A DNA stretch of 64,000 bases, taken from the NCBI GenBank assembly GCA_965200885.1, contig OZ241737.1:1550001-1614000 (forward strand). Direction: 5' to 3'. The position numbers were made by a program, and so were the translations under genes. The notes below the pieces were generated by a model that was given only the letters and a program-made list of their open reading frames with translations, ran no database searches and had not been told where the DNA came from. Position 1 is the first letter of the stretch. Every line of letters begins with the position of its first letter. The DNA comes from MPNP01 sp026710155 (GTDB lineage Bacteria; Pseudomonadota; Alphaproteobacteria; Rhodobacterales; Rhodobacteraceae). Positions 1 through 9,082 of this stretch are shown here, piece after piece.

Positions 1-627
1 GCGATAGTTGGCCCTTCTGGAGCTGGTAAAACCTCAACCTTCCAGCTGCTTCTCAGGTTTTTTGATCCGCAGCAAGGCACGATCCTTATTGAAGGGATCG
101 ATATACGGGAGATAACCAAGAAGGATCTTCGAGATTGTTTGGCTTTGGTGCCTCAGGATCCAGTGGTTTTTTCTGGTACGGCAAGGGAAAACATGCGTTT
201 TGGACGACCGGATGCAACTGATGAAGAAGTTGTACAAGCTGCAATTTCGGGCGCGGCGCATGATTTTCTCGACGAATTTCCCGGAGGTTATGATACCCTC
301 CTTGGAGAAAGGGGCATGTTGCTTTCAGGAGGTCAAAAGCAAAGAATTGCTCTCTCCAGAGCCATATTGAGATCAACACCGATATTATTGCTTGATGAGG
401 CAACCTCATCACTGGATTCAGTCAGTGAGTTTGCCGTGCAGGAAGCCTTGAACCATATGACGACTCAAACGACTACGATTGTCATTGCCCATAGACTGGC
501 CACAGTCAAAAAGGCAGACCGAATTCTGGTATTCGACAAGGGAAGAATCGTTGCTGAGGGAACTCATGAACAATTGGTCACTGAAGGAGGTTTATATGCA
601 AAATTGGCAACACTTCAGTTTAATTGA
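1..627 (+). CDS. ABC exporter ATPase domain (3' part only)
   Basis: The reading frame is open from the first base, so the gene starts outside the window. What is visible is a complete nucleotide-binding domain: Walker A GPSGAGKT in the first residues, a Q-loop (PQDPVVF), the signature LLSGGQKQR, Walker B ILLLDEATSSLD and the H-loop IAHRL. The lack of a following domain and the ENMRFG.PDAT element after the Q-loop are typical of the C-terminal half of MsbA/ABCB-type exporters, where the membrane domain comes first in the same chain. It would hydrolyse ATP to drive export across the inner membrane; the substrate (lipid, drug or peptide) cannot be told from this part. It is read towards the acyl-CoA synthetase, with a gap of about 120 bp. 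Confidence 0.9.
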   Translation, partial: AIVGPSGAGKTSTFQLLLRFFDPQQGTILIEGIDIREITKKDLRDCLALVPQDPVVFSGTARENMRFGRPDATDEEVVQAAISGAAHDFLDEFPGGYDTLLGERGMLLSGGQKQRIALSRAILRSTPILLLDEATSSLDSVSEFAVQEALNHMTTQTTTIVIAHRLATVKKADRILVFDKGRIVAEGTHEQLVTEGGLYAKLATLQFN

Positions 628-746
628 TCAGAAATCCCTGTTGAACATAAATTTGGTTTTTAACTATCTATGTGGTAAATATTAGAAATACTGGGAGCAC
701 ATAATTTGAAATATCCGAAAGTTTCCGGACATTGATGGAGGTTGCC

Positions 747-2633
747 GTGTTTACCGATCTAGAAGGAAAAAAATCAATTGAAGAAGGCATGCCGTGGGAT
801 TGTGTAGAAAATCCAATCACAATTTTTGATGCCCTTAGCACAGTTAAGAATGATTGTGGAGCCAAATCGGCAATTTCATTTCAAATTGAAGCTGATCCCA
901 AGTCCCATGCTGAAACACTGACCTGGAATGATGTCTATCGTAGGGTTTGTCAGACGGCCAATTTCTTCAATTCCCTGGGGGTAGGCAGGGATGATGTGGT
1001 TGCTTTTTTGTTACCCAATTGCAATGAAACGGTTTTTACCCTTCTGGCAGGAATGATGGCTGGCAAGGTCAATCCGATCAACCCATTGCTGAGTGCTTCC
1101 CAAATTGCTGGAATATTGAATTCTTCCGATGCCAAGGTATTGGTTACCCTCAAATCATTCCCCAAGACAAATGTTGCCCAACTTGCCCATGAGGCGGCAG
1201 TTGAATGCCCTGGTATAAAGCATATAGTAGAAATTGATTTGGTTCGTTACCTCAAACCACCAAAAAAATGGATTGCCGGATTGATCAGGCCCAAAGTTAC
1301 CCGTCCCGGTGGAATTATGATTCATGATTTTTATGAGGGAATAGACAAGCAAAATGGCAATGGATTGGACTTTGAAGACAGTCACGAAGATCGAATTGCA
1401 GCCCTGTTTCATACCGGTGGAACCACTGGGTTACCAAAATTGGCCCAACACAAGCAATCTGGAATGATCTATAATGGATGGTGTGGCAAGTTGATCGGAA
1501 TAACACCAGATGAAGTCATCATTTGTCCATTACCCTTGTTTCATGTTTTTGCTGCCTATCCGATCCTTATGTCCGGTATAAGAACTGGTGCCCATATAGT
1601 CTTTCCAACACCTGCGGGATATCGGGGTGACAAGGTATTTGACCTTTTCTGGGACCTAGTGGAAAGATGGCGGGTTTCTTTCATGATTACAGTTCCCACG
1701 GCTTTGTCGGTTCTGATGCAAAGACCAATCACGGCAGACATTTCATCCCTACGGTCTGCAATCTGTGGTTCGGCACCATTGCCCACTGAACTATTCAACA
1801 AGTTCGAGAAAACCACCGGAGTAAACATTATGGAGGGTTATGGTCTGACTGAAACCACATGCATCGTTTCTGTCAATCCACCTGACGGCGTCAAGAAAAT
1901 AGGATCAGTGGGATTGCCCTTTCCCTATACAGATGTTCGAATTCTGGATTGTGAAGGTCAGGGTCATATCATAAAGGAATGTGATACCGATGAAATTGGT
2001 GAAATTTGTATATCGGCACCCGGAGTATTTGTTGGAAATACTTACTCGGACAGTGAAAAGAATGCCGGACTTTATGCCGATGAAAATTGGGTTCGGACGG
2101 GCGATTTGGGCAAGATCGATGAAGATGGGTATTTATGGATTACCGGCAGGGCAAAGGACCAGATCATTCGTGGGGGGCATAACATTGATCCGGCAATCAT
2201 TGAGGAAAATCTGGCCGGACATGATTCAGTCGCCTTTGTTGGTGCCATTGGCCAGCCCGATACAAAAATGGGAGAGTTGCCCTGTGTCTATGTCGAATTG
2301 ATTGAGGGTGCAACAACAACATCTGATGACTTGCTGAATTATGCAAGGAACAATATGACAAACAAATTGGCCATGCCGGTTCACGTCGAGGTTGTCGGGG
2401 CACTTCCGAAAACTGCCGTTGGCAAGGTATTCAAACCGGATTTGAGAATTATGGCCATCAACCGGGTATTGAGTGAGCGATTCAATGATGAGGGAATACA
2501 AATAGAAATTACGACCTCGGAAGTACCAAAGAAAGGTCTTGTAACAAATGCAAGTGGCAATTTCAATGATGATCAGAGGAAAAGGGTACAAGCCATTTTG
2601 AATGAATACCCAATTTCATGGGCGTTTGCCTAG
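747..2633 (+). CDS. Acyl-CoA synthetase (AMP-forming)
   Basis: An adenylate-forming enzyme that would activate a carboxylic acid with ATP and join it to CoA. Visible motifs are the P-loop HTGGTTGLPKL, the GYGLTETT motif, the hinge/adenylate motif RTGDLGKIDEDGYLWITGRAKDQI and a late GKVFKPDLR with the catalytic lysine region. About 628 residues is normal for the FadD-like 'acyl-CoA synthetase' group of alphaproteobacteria. Start choice: a GTG at 747 lies 5 nt after GGAGG (737-741), a better ribosome site than any upstream of the ATG at 735, which would add four residues. Substrate chain length cannot be inferred. It stands alone, followed by a convergent tRNA-Thr. Confidence 0.88.
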   Translation: MFTDLEGKKSIEEGMPWDCVENPITIFDALSTVKNDCGAKSAISFQIEADPKSHAETLTWNDVYRRVCQTANFFNSLGVGRDDVVAFLLPNCNETVFTLLAGMMAGKVNPINPLLSASQIAGILNSSDAKVLVTLKSFPKTNVAQLAHEAAVECPGIKHIVEIDLVRYLKPPKKWIAGLIRPKVTRPGGIMIHDFYEGIDKQNGNGLDFEDSHEDRIAALFHTGGTTGLPKLAQHKQSGMIYNGWCGKLIGITPDEVIICPLPLFHVFAAYPILMSGIRTGAHIVFPTPAGYRGDKVFDLFWDLVERWRVSFMITVPTALSVLMQRPITADISSLRSAICGSAPLPTELFNKFEKTTGVNIMEGYGLTETTCIVSVNPPDGVKKIGSVGLPFPYTDVRILDCEGQGHIIKECDTDEIGEICISAPGVFVGNTYSDSEKNAGLYADENWVRTGDLGKIDEDGYLWITGRAKDQIIRGGHNIDPAIIEENLAGHDSVAFVGAIGQPDTKMGELPCVYVELIEGATTTSDDLLNYARNNMTNKLAMPVHVEVVGALPKTAVGKVFKPDLRIMAINRVLSERFNDEGIQIEITTSEVPKKGLVTNASGNFNDDQRKRVQAILNEYPISWAFA

Positions 2634-2666
2634 AGCAATGGGACGGTTTTGATTCAGGAATAATGA

Positions 2667-2741
<75 letters not shown>

Positions 2742-2839
2742 ACGGGTTTGGATGAATTTACAATGCGATATTTTCAATACCAAACAAAACTACAATTAGA
2801 GAAGTTTTTTCAAATTTAAACCAAAAGCCAAAAATTGGG

Positions 2840-4090
2840 TGTGTTTTTGGCATTGCGGTGAATTTCGCCATGGAACAGCCCGGACTTGGCGTTTCCGCTC
2901 CCCTTGTGTCGGTTTTCCCTCCCAACGGGTGGGACATGCGGATCATTGCTTTCCGGGCAAGTGCCGGAAACGCCACGGCTGCATCCCTTGACCGGGAAGG
3001 AGCTCCCCGGGAGGAATGATGCGCGGCAACATGAAATCCACACCCGCTGATGGATTCGGGGCTTGACAGGGACCGGTTTCCATGACAATAACCAGGCATT
3101 CAGAAAATTCATGTAAGGAGAAAAACACATGAGACGATTGCTTATCACCCCCCCCCAATGAATTTGCAGCCCCCCTCGCCTTTGTCCTTGCGCTGCTGGT
3201 GTCGGCGGCGCCGGCCGGGGCGCAGACCACCGGCACGATTGAAGTCGGGTTTCCTTCCCCCACCCCTGTTTCGATCTCCACCACCGCCACCCTGAACGAC
3301 AGCCGCGAATGGGAGCTCAGCTATTCCGTCAGCACCCAACAAGTCATTGACGCGTGGGCAAACAACAGCCTGCTCAACGTCGAGCATGTGATTCCGCCCT
3401 ACATGGTCGAATACTATGAGATCGGCGACCGGGGAGCATTCGCTGGCGGGGGCACCTGCTGGAACCGGAACGTGCAGACGATCGGCCAAAAGATGACCAT
3501 CCCCCTGGTCTCCTGGCAGCAGAGTCTCAGGGCCAGGCCCGACCGGACCTATTGCCTGGCCATCTACTCGATGGTTCCCGAGGCCGGCAACTTCTGGGGC
3601 AAATCCGACAAGGACGCCGCCGTCACCTACAACTGGTTCAGAACGCCGGCCGATCCCAATCCGCCCGCGTCCCCTGCGTGGACGCCGAATCCGTTTAACA
3701 CAGGCTGCGGAACCGAGACGACACTTGCCCTTGTCAGGCAGTGCTTCCGATGCAAATACCAGGGAACGGCTGAAACGTGGAATTTCGACACCAACCGTTG
3801 TGTATCAGCCGGCAGCTGACGTGTAGCGGCGATTGATCCGTTCCCCCATGCCGGGGCAGGAGATTCGGGATGTGCCATCATCCCGGCACCGGCCGCGCGC
3901 CGGTCGGGAACATTCCGTTGCCAGCCGGATTCACCCCTCCCCCTTGTCAATCGGCGGCGACAGTCAACGCGACCGGGCCCTGCGGCCAACCGGCTTGCGG
4001 AGGGGGAAGCTGGTCGATGTCCGCCAATACATGTGGCAACTAGCCAACCATATCAAAACACACACAGGGCGGTCTTCGGGGCGCCCTTGT
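2840..4090. other. GC-rich foreign patch
   Basis: Base composition changes sharply from AT-rich flanks to clearly GC-rich sequence and back, with C- and G-rich codon choice unlike the neighbours. The patch begins just beyond tRNA-Thr, a common site for insertions, and contains one secreted-protein gene. The roughly 390 bp before that gene contains no convincing coding frame. It does contain a TTGACA box near 3063 about 65 bp upstream of the gene's ATG. I found no transposase, integrase or clear direct repeats at its edges, so the route of entry is unknown. Confidence 0.6.
3129..3819 (+). pseudogene. Secreted protein, frame split by C9 tract
   Basis: ATG at 3129 has an AAGGAG ribosome site 8 nt upstream. 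The frame reads a short basic start (MRRLLITPP) and then meets a run of nine C (3148-3156) followed by a stop at 3159. The next frame continues without interruption: a hydrophobic stretch, AAPAGAQTT as a signal peptidase site, then about 200 residues. Loss of one C would join them into a classical signal-peptide protein; the continuing frame has no good start of its own (first candidate GTG at 3199, inside the signal peptide). The mature protein has several cysteines (CWN, CLA, CGTE, CFRCKY near the end) and looks exported, but I do not recognise the family. This could be phase variation, a fixed null allele or a sequencing miscount. Confidence 0.6.
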
Positions 4091-4099
4091 TCCTGTTTT
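4067..4099 (+). terminator. Possible rho-independent terminator
   Basis: A short GC stem (GGGCG at 4067-4071 with CGCCC at 4082-4086) is followed by a T-rich run ending in TTTTT. It lies at the downstream edge of the GC-rich patch, 250 bp after the secreted-protein gene, so it is a weak candidate. Confidence 0.3.
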
Positions 4100-4704
4100 T
4101 ATTGACTCATGCCAGTTTTGCTTTTGAGAGGCATCAATCAGGCTACTGATTATGGTATGGTCCCTCTTCCCGGGACTAATCTATCCAAATTGAAAACTTA
4201 ATTTTTCAAGCAGGAGATCAAAGATGCCAACATTGTAGGATATTATGAACATTAGGCACCTCCATTTAATAAGGTGAATCCAAAATCCAGGGCATTGAAT
4301 TTCCCCAACCCATTTATTACCGGCAAGGAATGAATTCTTTCCATTCCCATAGGGGCTCTGACACTATCTTCGACGAAAATCGGAGATGTGGCAGATTTGA
4401 TGAATTGCGGCTGGAAAACAATAAATAGAGGTGTCCATTACACAGTTAAAACAACAGGGATTGTCAAACATGGTGGAAAATTTTACTTTTCAGCAGCAGC
4501 CAACATTTTTATGATATGTTCAGAGTTCGGATATCAATTTGGATGAGATCGGAATATATCTACTGAACCAAGTCCTTGGTGGATGAAATCGGTTGGAAAT
4601 ATATATCGGTATTGACATTGTTTTCTGGCTATAATCCAAAATATTATGGTTAATCTGAAAATGGTTTCAGTGATTGGTATTTGTTGTTTGGATCATATCT
4701 GGAG
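4100..4704. other. AT-rich gap without recognisable gene
   Basis: About 600 bp of AT-rich sequence between the foreign patch and the small gene before murA. Both strands are broken by frequent stops. No tRNA, repeat or clear promoter stood out. It may be decayed sequence related to the patch insertion. Confidence 0.4.
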
Positions 4705-4839
4705 ATGCAAGAAAAAAGAAAGGTTGAATCATCAACCAAAAAAAATAAGAGGGAGGCTGTCCGCAAGGAAAGATTGAAATCCGCGCTGAAGAAAAACCTT
4801 TTGAGAAGAAAAGGGAAAAAGCAGGAAGATAAACAATAA
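4705..4839 (+). CDS. Small, very basic protein upstream of murA
   Basis: A 44-residue frame, strongly rich in Lys and Arg (MQEKRKVESSTKKNKREA start; RKERLKSALKKNLLRRK core). It ends 31 bp before murA and runs in the same direction. Alphaproteobacteria often have a short basic peptide of this kind (pattern R..RL..AL..NL.RRK) just before murA, so I think it is real although very short. Its start is uncertain: GGAG touches the ATG, and TTG codons lie upstream in frame (4684). The charge suggests nucleic acid or ribosome binding, but no function is known to me. Confidence 0.55.
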   Translation: MQEKRKVESSTKKNKREAVRKERLKSALKKNLLRRKGKKQEDKQ

Positions 4840-4870
4840 ATGCAAGGAAAATAATGAGTAGAACAGTCGA

Positions 4871-6136
4871 ATGGATTCAATAATTATCGAAGGTGGGGTT
4901 CCATTATCAGGCAAGGTAAAAATCTCCGGTGCAAAAAACTCCTGTTTGGCCTTGATGGCATCGGCAATACTTACTGAAGAACCTATTAATCTCAATAATG
5001 TACCAAAACTTTCGGATATTACCACCATGTCTTCACTCCTTGCTTCACTTGGGTTGGAGGTACAAAACAACAAGGATAACCGAAGCCTCTGTTTGAAGGC
5101 CAGGGATATAAGCAACCACAGGGCCCATTATAACATAGTTAGAAAAATGAGGGCCTCGTTCCTGGTTCTCGGACCACTTCTTGCCCGTGAGGGATTTGCC
5201 AAGGTTTCACTACCCGGAGGTTGTGCGATTGGCGCAAGAGCGGTGGATCTCCACCTGGATGCGTTGCGGAGACTTGGTGCAAGACTCAAATTGGAAAATG
5301 GTTATGTCATTGCATCTGCCACGGGTGGGCTTGTTGGTACAGAAATTGATTTTCCCATAAAGTCGGTGGGTGCTACCGAGAATGCAATCATGGCAGCTAC
5401 TCTGGCCAAGGGAAGAACCATTATCAGGAATGCAGCTAGAGAACCTGAAATAGGAGATCTGATCGATTGTCTGCAAAAGATGGGGGCTGAAATCAAGGGC
5501 AGGGGGAGTGCCACTATCGAAATCGAAGGTAAAAACAGATTGAATGGATCAACCCATGAAGTCATTTATGATCGGATCGAATTCGGGACATATCTTTTGG
5601 CTGCTGTCATTACCAAAGGAAAAGTTTCCTTGTCTGGAGGAAAGGAAATATTGAACAGGGAATTTCTGAATAAAATCGGCGAGATGGGTGTAACATACAA
5701 ATCGACCTCTGAAGGTTTCATGGTTGATGCAACCAGCACGGATCTTCAACCAATCAAGGTGACCACCGAACCGTATCCTGGGTTTCCAACTGACCTACAA
5801 GCTCAGATGATGGCTACCCTTACCTTGGTGAAAGGTGAAAGTGAAATTAATGAAAAGATTTTTGAAAACAGGTTCATGCATGTACCCGAGTTGTCACGAA
5901 TGGGTGCAAAAATCAAATTGGATGGGACCTGTGCCATGGTGGAAGGTGTGGATCAATTGGTTGGTGCCCCCGTCATGGCTACAGATTTGAGGGCTTCAGT
6001 GGCCCTAGTCATTGCAGGACTGGCTGCACAGGGAGAAACCAGGATCAACAGGGTATACCATCTGGACCGTGGTTATGAGTATATTGAAAATAAACTGGCA
6101 CAATGTGGTGCACAAATTAAGCGAGTTCAAGCATGA
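4871..6136 (+). CDS. murA: UDP-N-acetylglucosamine 1-carboxyvinyltransferase
   Basis: First committed step of peptidoglycan synthesis in the cytoplasm: transfers enolpyruvate from PEP to UDP-GlcNAc; target of fosfomycin. The 421-residue protein has the start motif ISGAKNSCLALMAS and the active-site loop PGGCAIGARAVDLH, whose cysteine is residue 118 (the family position near 115; Cys makes it fosfomycin-sensitive in principle). The late DLRASVALVIAGLAA motif is also typical. Its stop overlaps the ATG of the next gene by four bases (ATGA), so it heads a tight operon with the DUF2948 gene and hisD. Confidence 0.97.
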   Translation: MDSIIIEGGVPLSGKVKISGAKNSCLALMASAILTEEPINLNNVPKLSDITTMSSLLASLGLEVQNNKDNRSLCLKARDISNHRAHYNIVRKMRASFLVLGPLLAREGFAKVSLPGGCAIGARAVDLHLDALRRLGARLKLENGYVIASATGGLVGTEIDFPIKSVGATENAIMAATLAKGRTIIRNAAREPEIGDLIDCLQKMGAEIKGRGSATIEIEGKNRLNGSTHEVIYDRIEFGTYLLAAVITKGKVSLSGGKEILNREFLNKIGEMGVTYKSTSEGFMVDATSTDLQPIKVTTEPYPGFPTDLQAQMMATLTLVKGESEINEKIFENRFMHVPELSRMGAKIKLDGTCAMVEGVDQLVGAPVMATDLRASVALVIAGLAAQGETRINRVYHLDRGYEYIENKLAQCGAQIKRVQA

Positions 6137-6618
6137 ATAAAACCGATGCACAATATGAGGATACCTTTGGCGATGAACCACTCAAGGTCAGGGCCGAAGA
6201 TCAGGAAGACCTGACTGTTCTATCATCCTACCTGCAGGATGCGATTTTCCTGAAACAGGATATAAGCCATGACAAGACAAAAAGGGAATTGGCCATTCTA
6301 TTAAACAGGGTTCGGTGGGAATTAATAAAGGATAAAGGTAAATCTAGGGAACCAGTGGAAAGGGTAAGATCCCTGTTGATCATTAAGGATGTACTGGAAA
6401 TGAATCACTTTTTACCGGATGCCAAGGGATCAGACATACCCCTGTCACTTTTGGCACTCCAATTCAAACCGGGTGAGGATGGAACTGGAAGAATCTCGTG
6501 CCGATTGTCAGGTCATTGGGACATTCATGCTTCAGTTGAGTGTATCAATGCCTATCTGACCGACGTAACCAAACCTTATCTGGCCACATCAAGAAAATTA
6601 CCCTCACATCCGGAGTGA
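6133..6618 (+). CDS. DUF2948 family protein
   Basis: A 161-residue protein with the DUF2948 pattern: PLKVRAEDQEDLTVLSSYLQDA near the start, then LLNRVRWE and an end rich in D and H (GHWDIHASVECINAYLTDV). The family is largely alphaproteobacterial and is found between murA and hisD, exactly as here. It starts on the murA stop (ATGA overlap), so translation is probably coupled. Function is unknown; no catalytic motif or membrane segment is visible. Confidence 0.85.
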   Translation: MNKTDAQYEDTFGDEPLKVRAEDQEDLTVLSSYLQDAIFLKQDISHDKTKRELAILLNRVRWELIKDKGKSREPVERVRSLLIIKDVLEMNHFLPDAKGSDIPLSLLALQFKPGEDGTGRISCRLSGHWDIHASVECINAYLTDVTKPYLATSRKLPSHPE

Positions 6619-6622
6619 TCAT

Positions 6623-7933
6623 TTGGCACAATTGTTTCATCTCAACCGCTCAGACGATTACTCACGATTCACAGAATTCCTGAAGGGGAATATTGCCCTT
6701 TCTGAATCAACCAGGGAAGCAGTAAACCAAATCATTACTGGTATTGTTTCTGAAAAAGATCGGGCCTTGATAGCTTTCACAAAAAAGTTTGACGGTGTCA
6801 GCCTCAAGCCCAACGAATTCCTTGTCTCCGAGGAAGAAATTGAGGCCTCAGTCAATACTCTGGAAGACAGCCAAAAAGACATGCTCAAGGCATCCTTTGA
6901 ACGACTCTGGAAATTTCATGAAAAACAAATTCCAATCAGCCGGACTTGGAAAGACGAGGAAAGTGTAACCCTGGGATGGATTTGGCAACCGATACAATCC
7001 TGCGGGCTTTATGTCCCAGGTGGCACAGCCACCTATCCTTCATCGGTTCTAATGATGGGTATACCTGCCAGGATTGCCGGTGTCAAATCAATTGCTTTAG
7101 CCGTACCGCCTTCAAATGCCTTGGACCCTCATTTGCTTTATGCATCCAGGTTGGTTTCTGTTGACAGGATTTATCGGATAGGGGGAGCTCAGGCCATAGC
7201 TGCCCTGGCTTACGGAACAGAGACCATTTCTGCTGTAGACAAGATTGCTGGACCTGGCAACAGTTTTGTCAGTGAAGCAAAAAGACAGGTATTTGGTCAG
7301 GTCGGTATTGATATGGTGGCTGGACCTACCGAAGTAGTTGTGGTCAGCGACGATAATTCCCGCCCTGACTGGGTAGCCGCCGACTTGATTGCCCAAGCAG
7401 AGCATGACACGCTTTCTCGTTCAATATTGATCTCAGATTGTGAAAAATTCATATCGAAAGTGTTTTCTGAATTTGCCAGACAGGCTGAATTGCTACCCAG
7501 AAAAGACATTATCCTGCGAAGTTGGAATTCAAATGGTGCAGGAGTTATTGTGGATAATATTGAACAGGGAATTGAATTATCAAATGAAATTGCTCCAGAA
7601 CACCTGCAGTTGAATCTCAACGAACCCGAACAATACCTCGACAAGATAACAAACGCGGGATCGGTATTTTTAGGTAACTGGACACCGGAGGTATTGGGAG
7701 ATTATATTGGTGGCCCGAACCATGTCCTTCCCACGTCGGGTACTGCCAGATTTTTTTCCGGTCTTGCCGTCTGGGATTTTATGAAAAGAAGCACAATAAT
7801 GGGAGTTCCCAAAGGAAGTTTTGGAAAATTGGGCCGAATTGCCGAAGGAATGGCCGTGAAGGAACATCTTGAGGGGCATGCAAATTCAATCAGGATCAGG
7901 ATGAATGAAATCGAAGGTTCGGCCAATGAGTGA
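6623..7933 (+). CDS. hisD: Histidinol dehydrogenase
   Basis: Catalyses the last two steps of histidine synthesis, oxidising L-histidinol to L-histidine with two NAD+ and a bound Zn2+. The 436-residue protein shows the family motifs: GGAQAIAALAYGT, AGPGNSFV, DMVAGPTEVVVV, the zinc-ligand segment DLIAQAEHD (Q and H), APEHLQL and GPNHVLPTSGTARFFSGL. Start is TTG at 6623, eight bases after GGAG (6612-6615); no ATG fits better. It is the third gene of the murA operon and overlaps the UPF0262 gene. Confidence 0.96.
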   Translation: MAQLFHLNRSDDYSRFTEFLKGNIALSESTREAVNQIITGIVSEKDRALIAFTKKFDGVSLKPNEFLVSEEEIEASVNTLEDSQKDMLKASFERLWKFHEKQIPISRTWKDEESVTLGWIWQPIQSCGLYVPGGTATYPSSVLMMGIPARIAGVKSIALAVPPSNALDPHLLYASRLVSVDRIYRIGGAQAIAALAYGTETISAVDKIAGPGNSFVSEAKRQVFGQVGIDMVAGPTEVVVVSDDNSRPDWVAADLIAQAEHDTLSRSILISDCEKFISKVFSEFARQAELLPRKDIILRSWNSNGAGVIVDNIEQGIELSNEIAPEHLQLNLNEPEQYLDKITNAGSVFLGNWTPEVLGDYIGGPNHVLPTSGTARFFSGLAVWDFMKRSTIMGVPKGSFGKLGRIAEGMAVKEHLEGHANSIRIRMNEIEGSANE

Positions 7934-8414
7934 TTTGAATTACCTTTCAAAGATTGAGATTGATCAAACCAACCTTCCTTTTGCATCACCGGAAATTGAG
8001 CAGGAAAGAAAGGTGGCGATATTTGATTTATTGGAAGAAAACTCGTTCAGGGTTGAGAAAAGAGGCAACAAATCTCCCCCGGAAGGGCCATATCAACTGT
8101 TCATAAGGGATCAGAATGGTCGGGTTGTCTTTAAACTCTGTGCAGATGAAGGAATAGAATTTACCGAGTTTCACCTGTCGTTAACCCCCTTGAAGGAAAC
8201 CATCAAGGCGTACTTCAAGATATGCGATCTATACTTTGATGCCGTGAAACAGCATTCGAGGGCAAGAATCGAAACCATTGACATGGCTAGAAGGGGTGTT
8301 CATGACGAGGGTGCCGCTTTGCTGCAGGAAAGACTAGAAGGAAAAGTGACCATGGATAAAGCCACCTCGCGAAGGCTTTTCACGTTGGTATGTGTTCTCC
8401 AGGCACAAAGATAG
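7926..8414 (+). CDS. UPF0262 family protein
   Basis: A 162-residue protein of the alphaproteobacterial UPF0262 family, which usually follows hisD. Visible family features are the PEIEQERKVAIFDLLEENSF segment, the central LSLTPLKETIKAYFKICDLYFDAV and the end motif IDMARRGVHDEGA followed by a basic, R-rich tail. ATG at 7926 gives an 8-bp overlap with hisD and a length matching the family; an upstream ATG at 7905 adds seven residues. No function is established. Confidence 0.88.
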   Translation: MSDLNYLSKIEIDQTNLPFASPEIEQERKVAIFDLLEENSFRVEKRGNKSPPEGPYQLFIRDQNGRVVFKLCADEGIEFTEFHLSLTPLKETIKAYFKICDLYFDAVKQHSRARIETIDMARRGVHDEGAALLQERLEGKVTMDKATSRRLFTLVCVLQAQR

Positions 8415-8417
8415 TGG

Positions 8418-8882
8418 GTGGAAGGGATGGTACCTGAATTACCATCCTCGGTTCTATTTTGCTGTGACCAGAACTGCATAAGATCCCCCATGGCCGAGGG
8501 TATCATGAAGAAACTTTTTGGTACCAGTATCTATGTCCAGTCGGCAGGAGTCCTAGGTGATCAGCAAATTGACGGGTTTGCCATTGCTGTCTGCCAAGAG
8601 ATTGGGGTTGAACTTAGCAATCACCGTTCCCGTTCAATGGAACAAATGGAGGATTGGGGTGATGACATGGCAAGTTTCGAATTGGTTATAGCTTTGACCC
8701 CTGCGGCCCAAAGGCTGGCTTTGGAACGAACCCGGTACATGGCCCTGGAAGTAGAATATTGGCCAACGCTGGATCCTGCCGGAATGGGAGAAAAAAGAAG
8801 TCAGAAACTGGAGTATTACCGCACTACCAGAGACCAGATATACAACCAAATCAAGAAAAGATTTTCAGCAGATTTCAATTGA
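8418..8882 (+). CDS. Low molecular weight phosphatase family protein
   Basis: Small Rossmann-like protein of the LMW protein tyrosine phosphatase/arsenate reductase fold. The P-loop is present as CX5R in LFCCDQNCIRSPMAEG, followed by SAGVLGDQQIDGFAI and the HRSRSM segment; the late D of WPTLDPAG is a candidate general acid. Alphaproteobacteria keep a member of this family after the UPF0262 gene. Start is uncertain: GTG at 8418 with GTGGAAGGG around it, or ATG at 8427. Physiological substrate unknown. Confidence 0.8.
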   Translation: MEGMVPELPSSVLFCCDQNCIRSPMAEGIMKKLFGTSIYVQSAGVLGDQQIDGFAIAVCQEIGVELSNHRSRSMEQMEDWGDDMASFELVIALTPAAQRLALERTRYMALEVEYWPTLDPAGMGEKRSQKLEYYRTTRDQIYNQIKKRFSADFN

Positions 8883-9082
8883 ATGCAAAATATCATATCT
8901 GAAGGATTTGTATAAGCGAAAAAAAGAGGAAGTATCCTTTATATATTTGCTAACATTGGAAATGATTATATGCTACCTACTTCAATCTATATATTGAAAA
9001 AATAAAGGTTAAGATGTTTTGTATGGTGAGAAAGACATTTGCAAGATGATCAGAACGAAAATTAGATTCGAGGAAACTGATC

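Noticed and set aside
3833..4105. 90-codon plus-strand frame after the secreted protein
   Set aside because: Arg- and Pro-rich translation typical of GC-rich noncoding DNA, no ribosome site, no family features.
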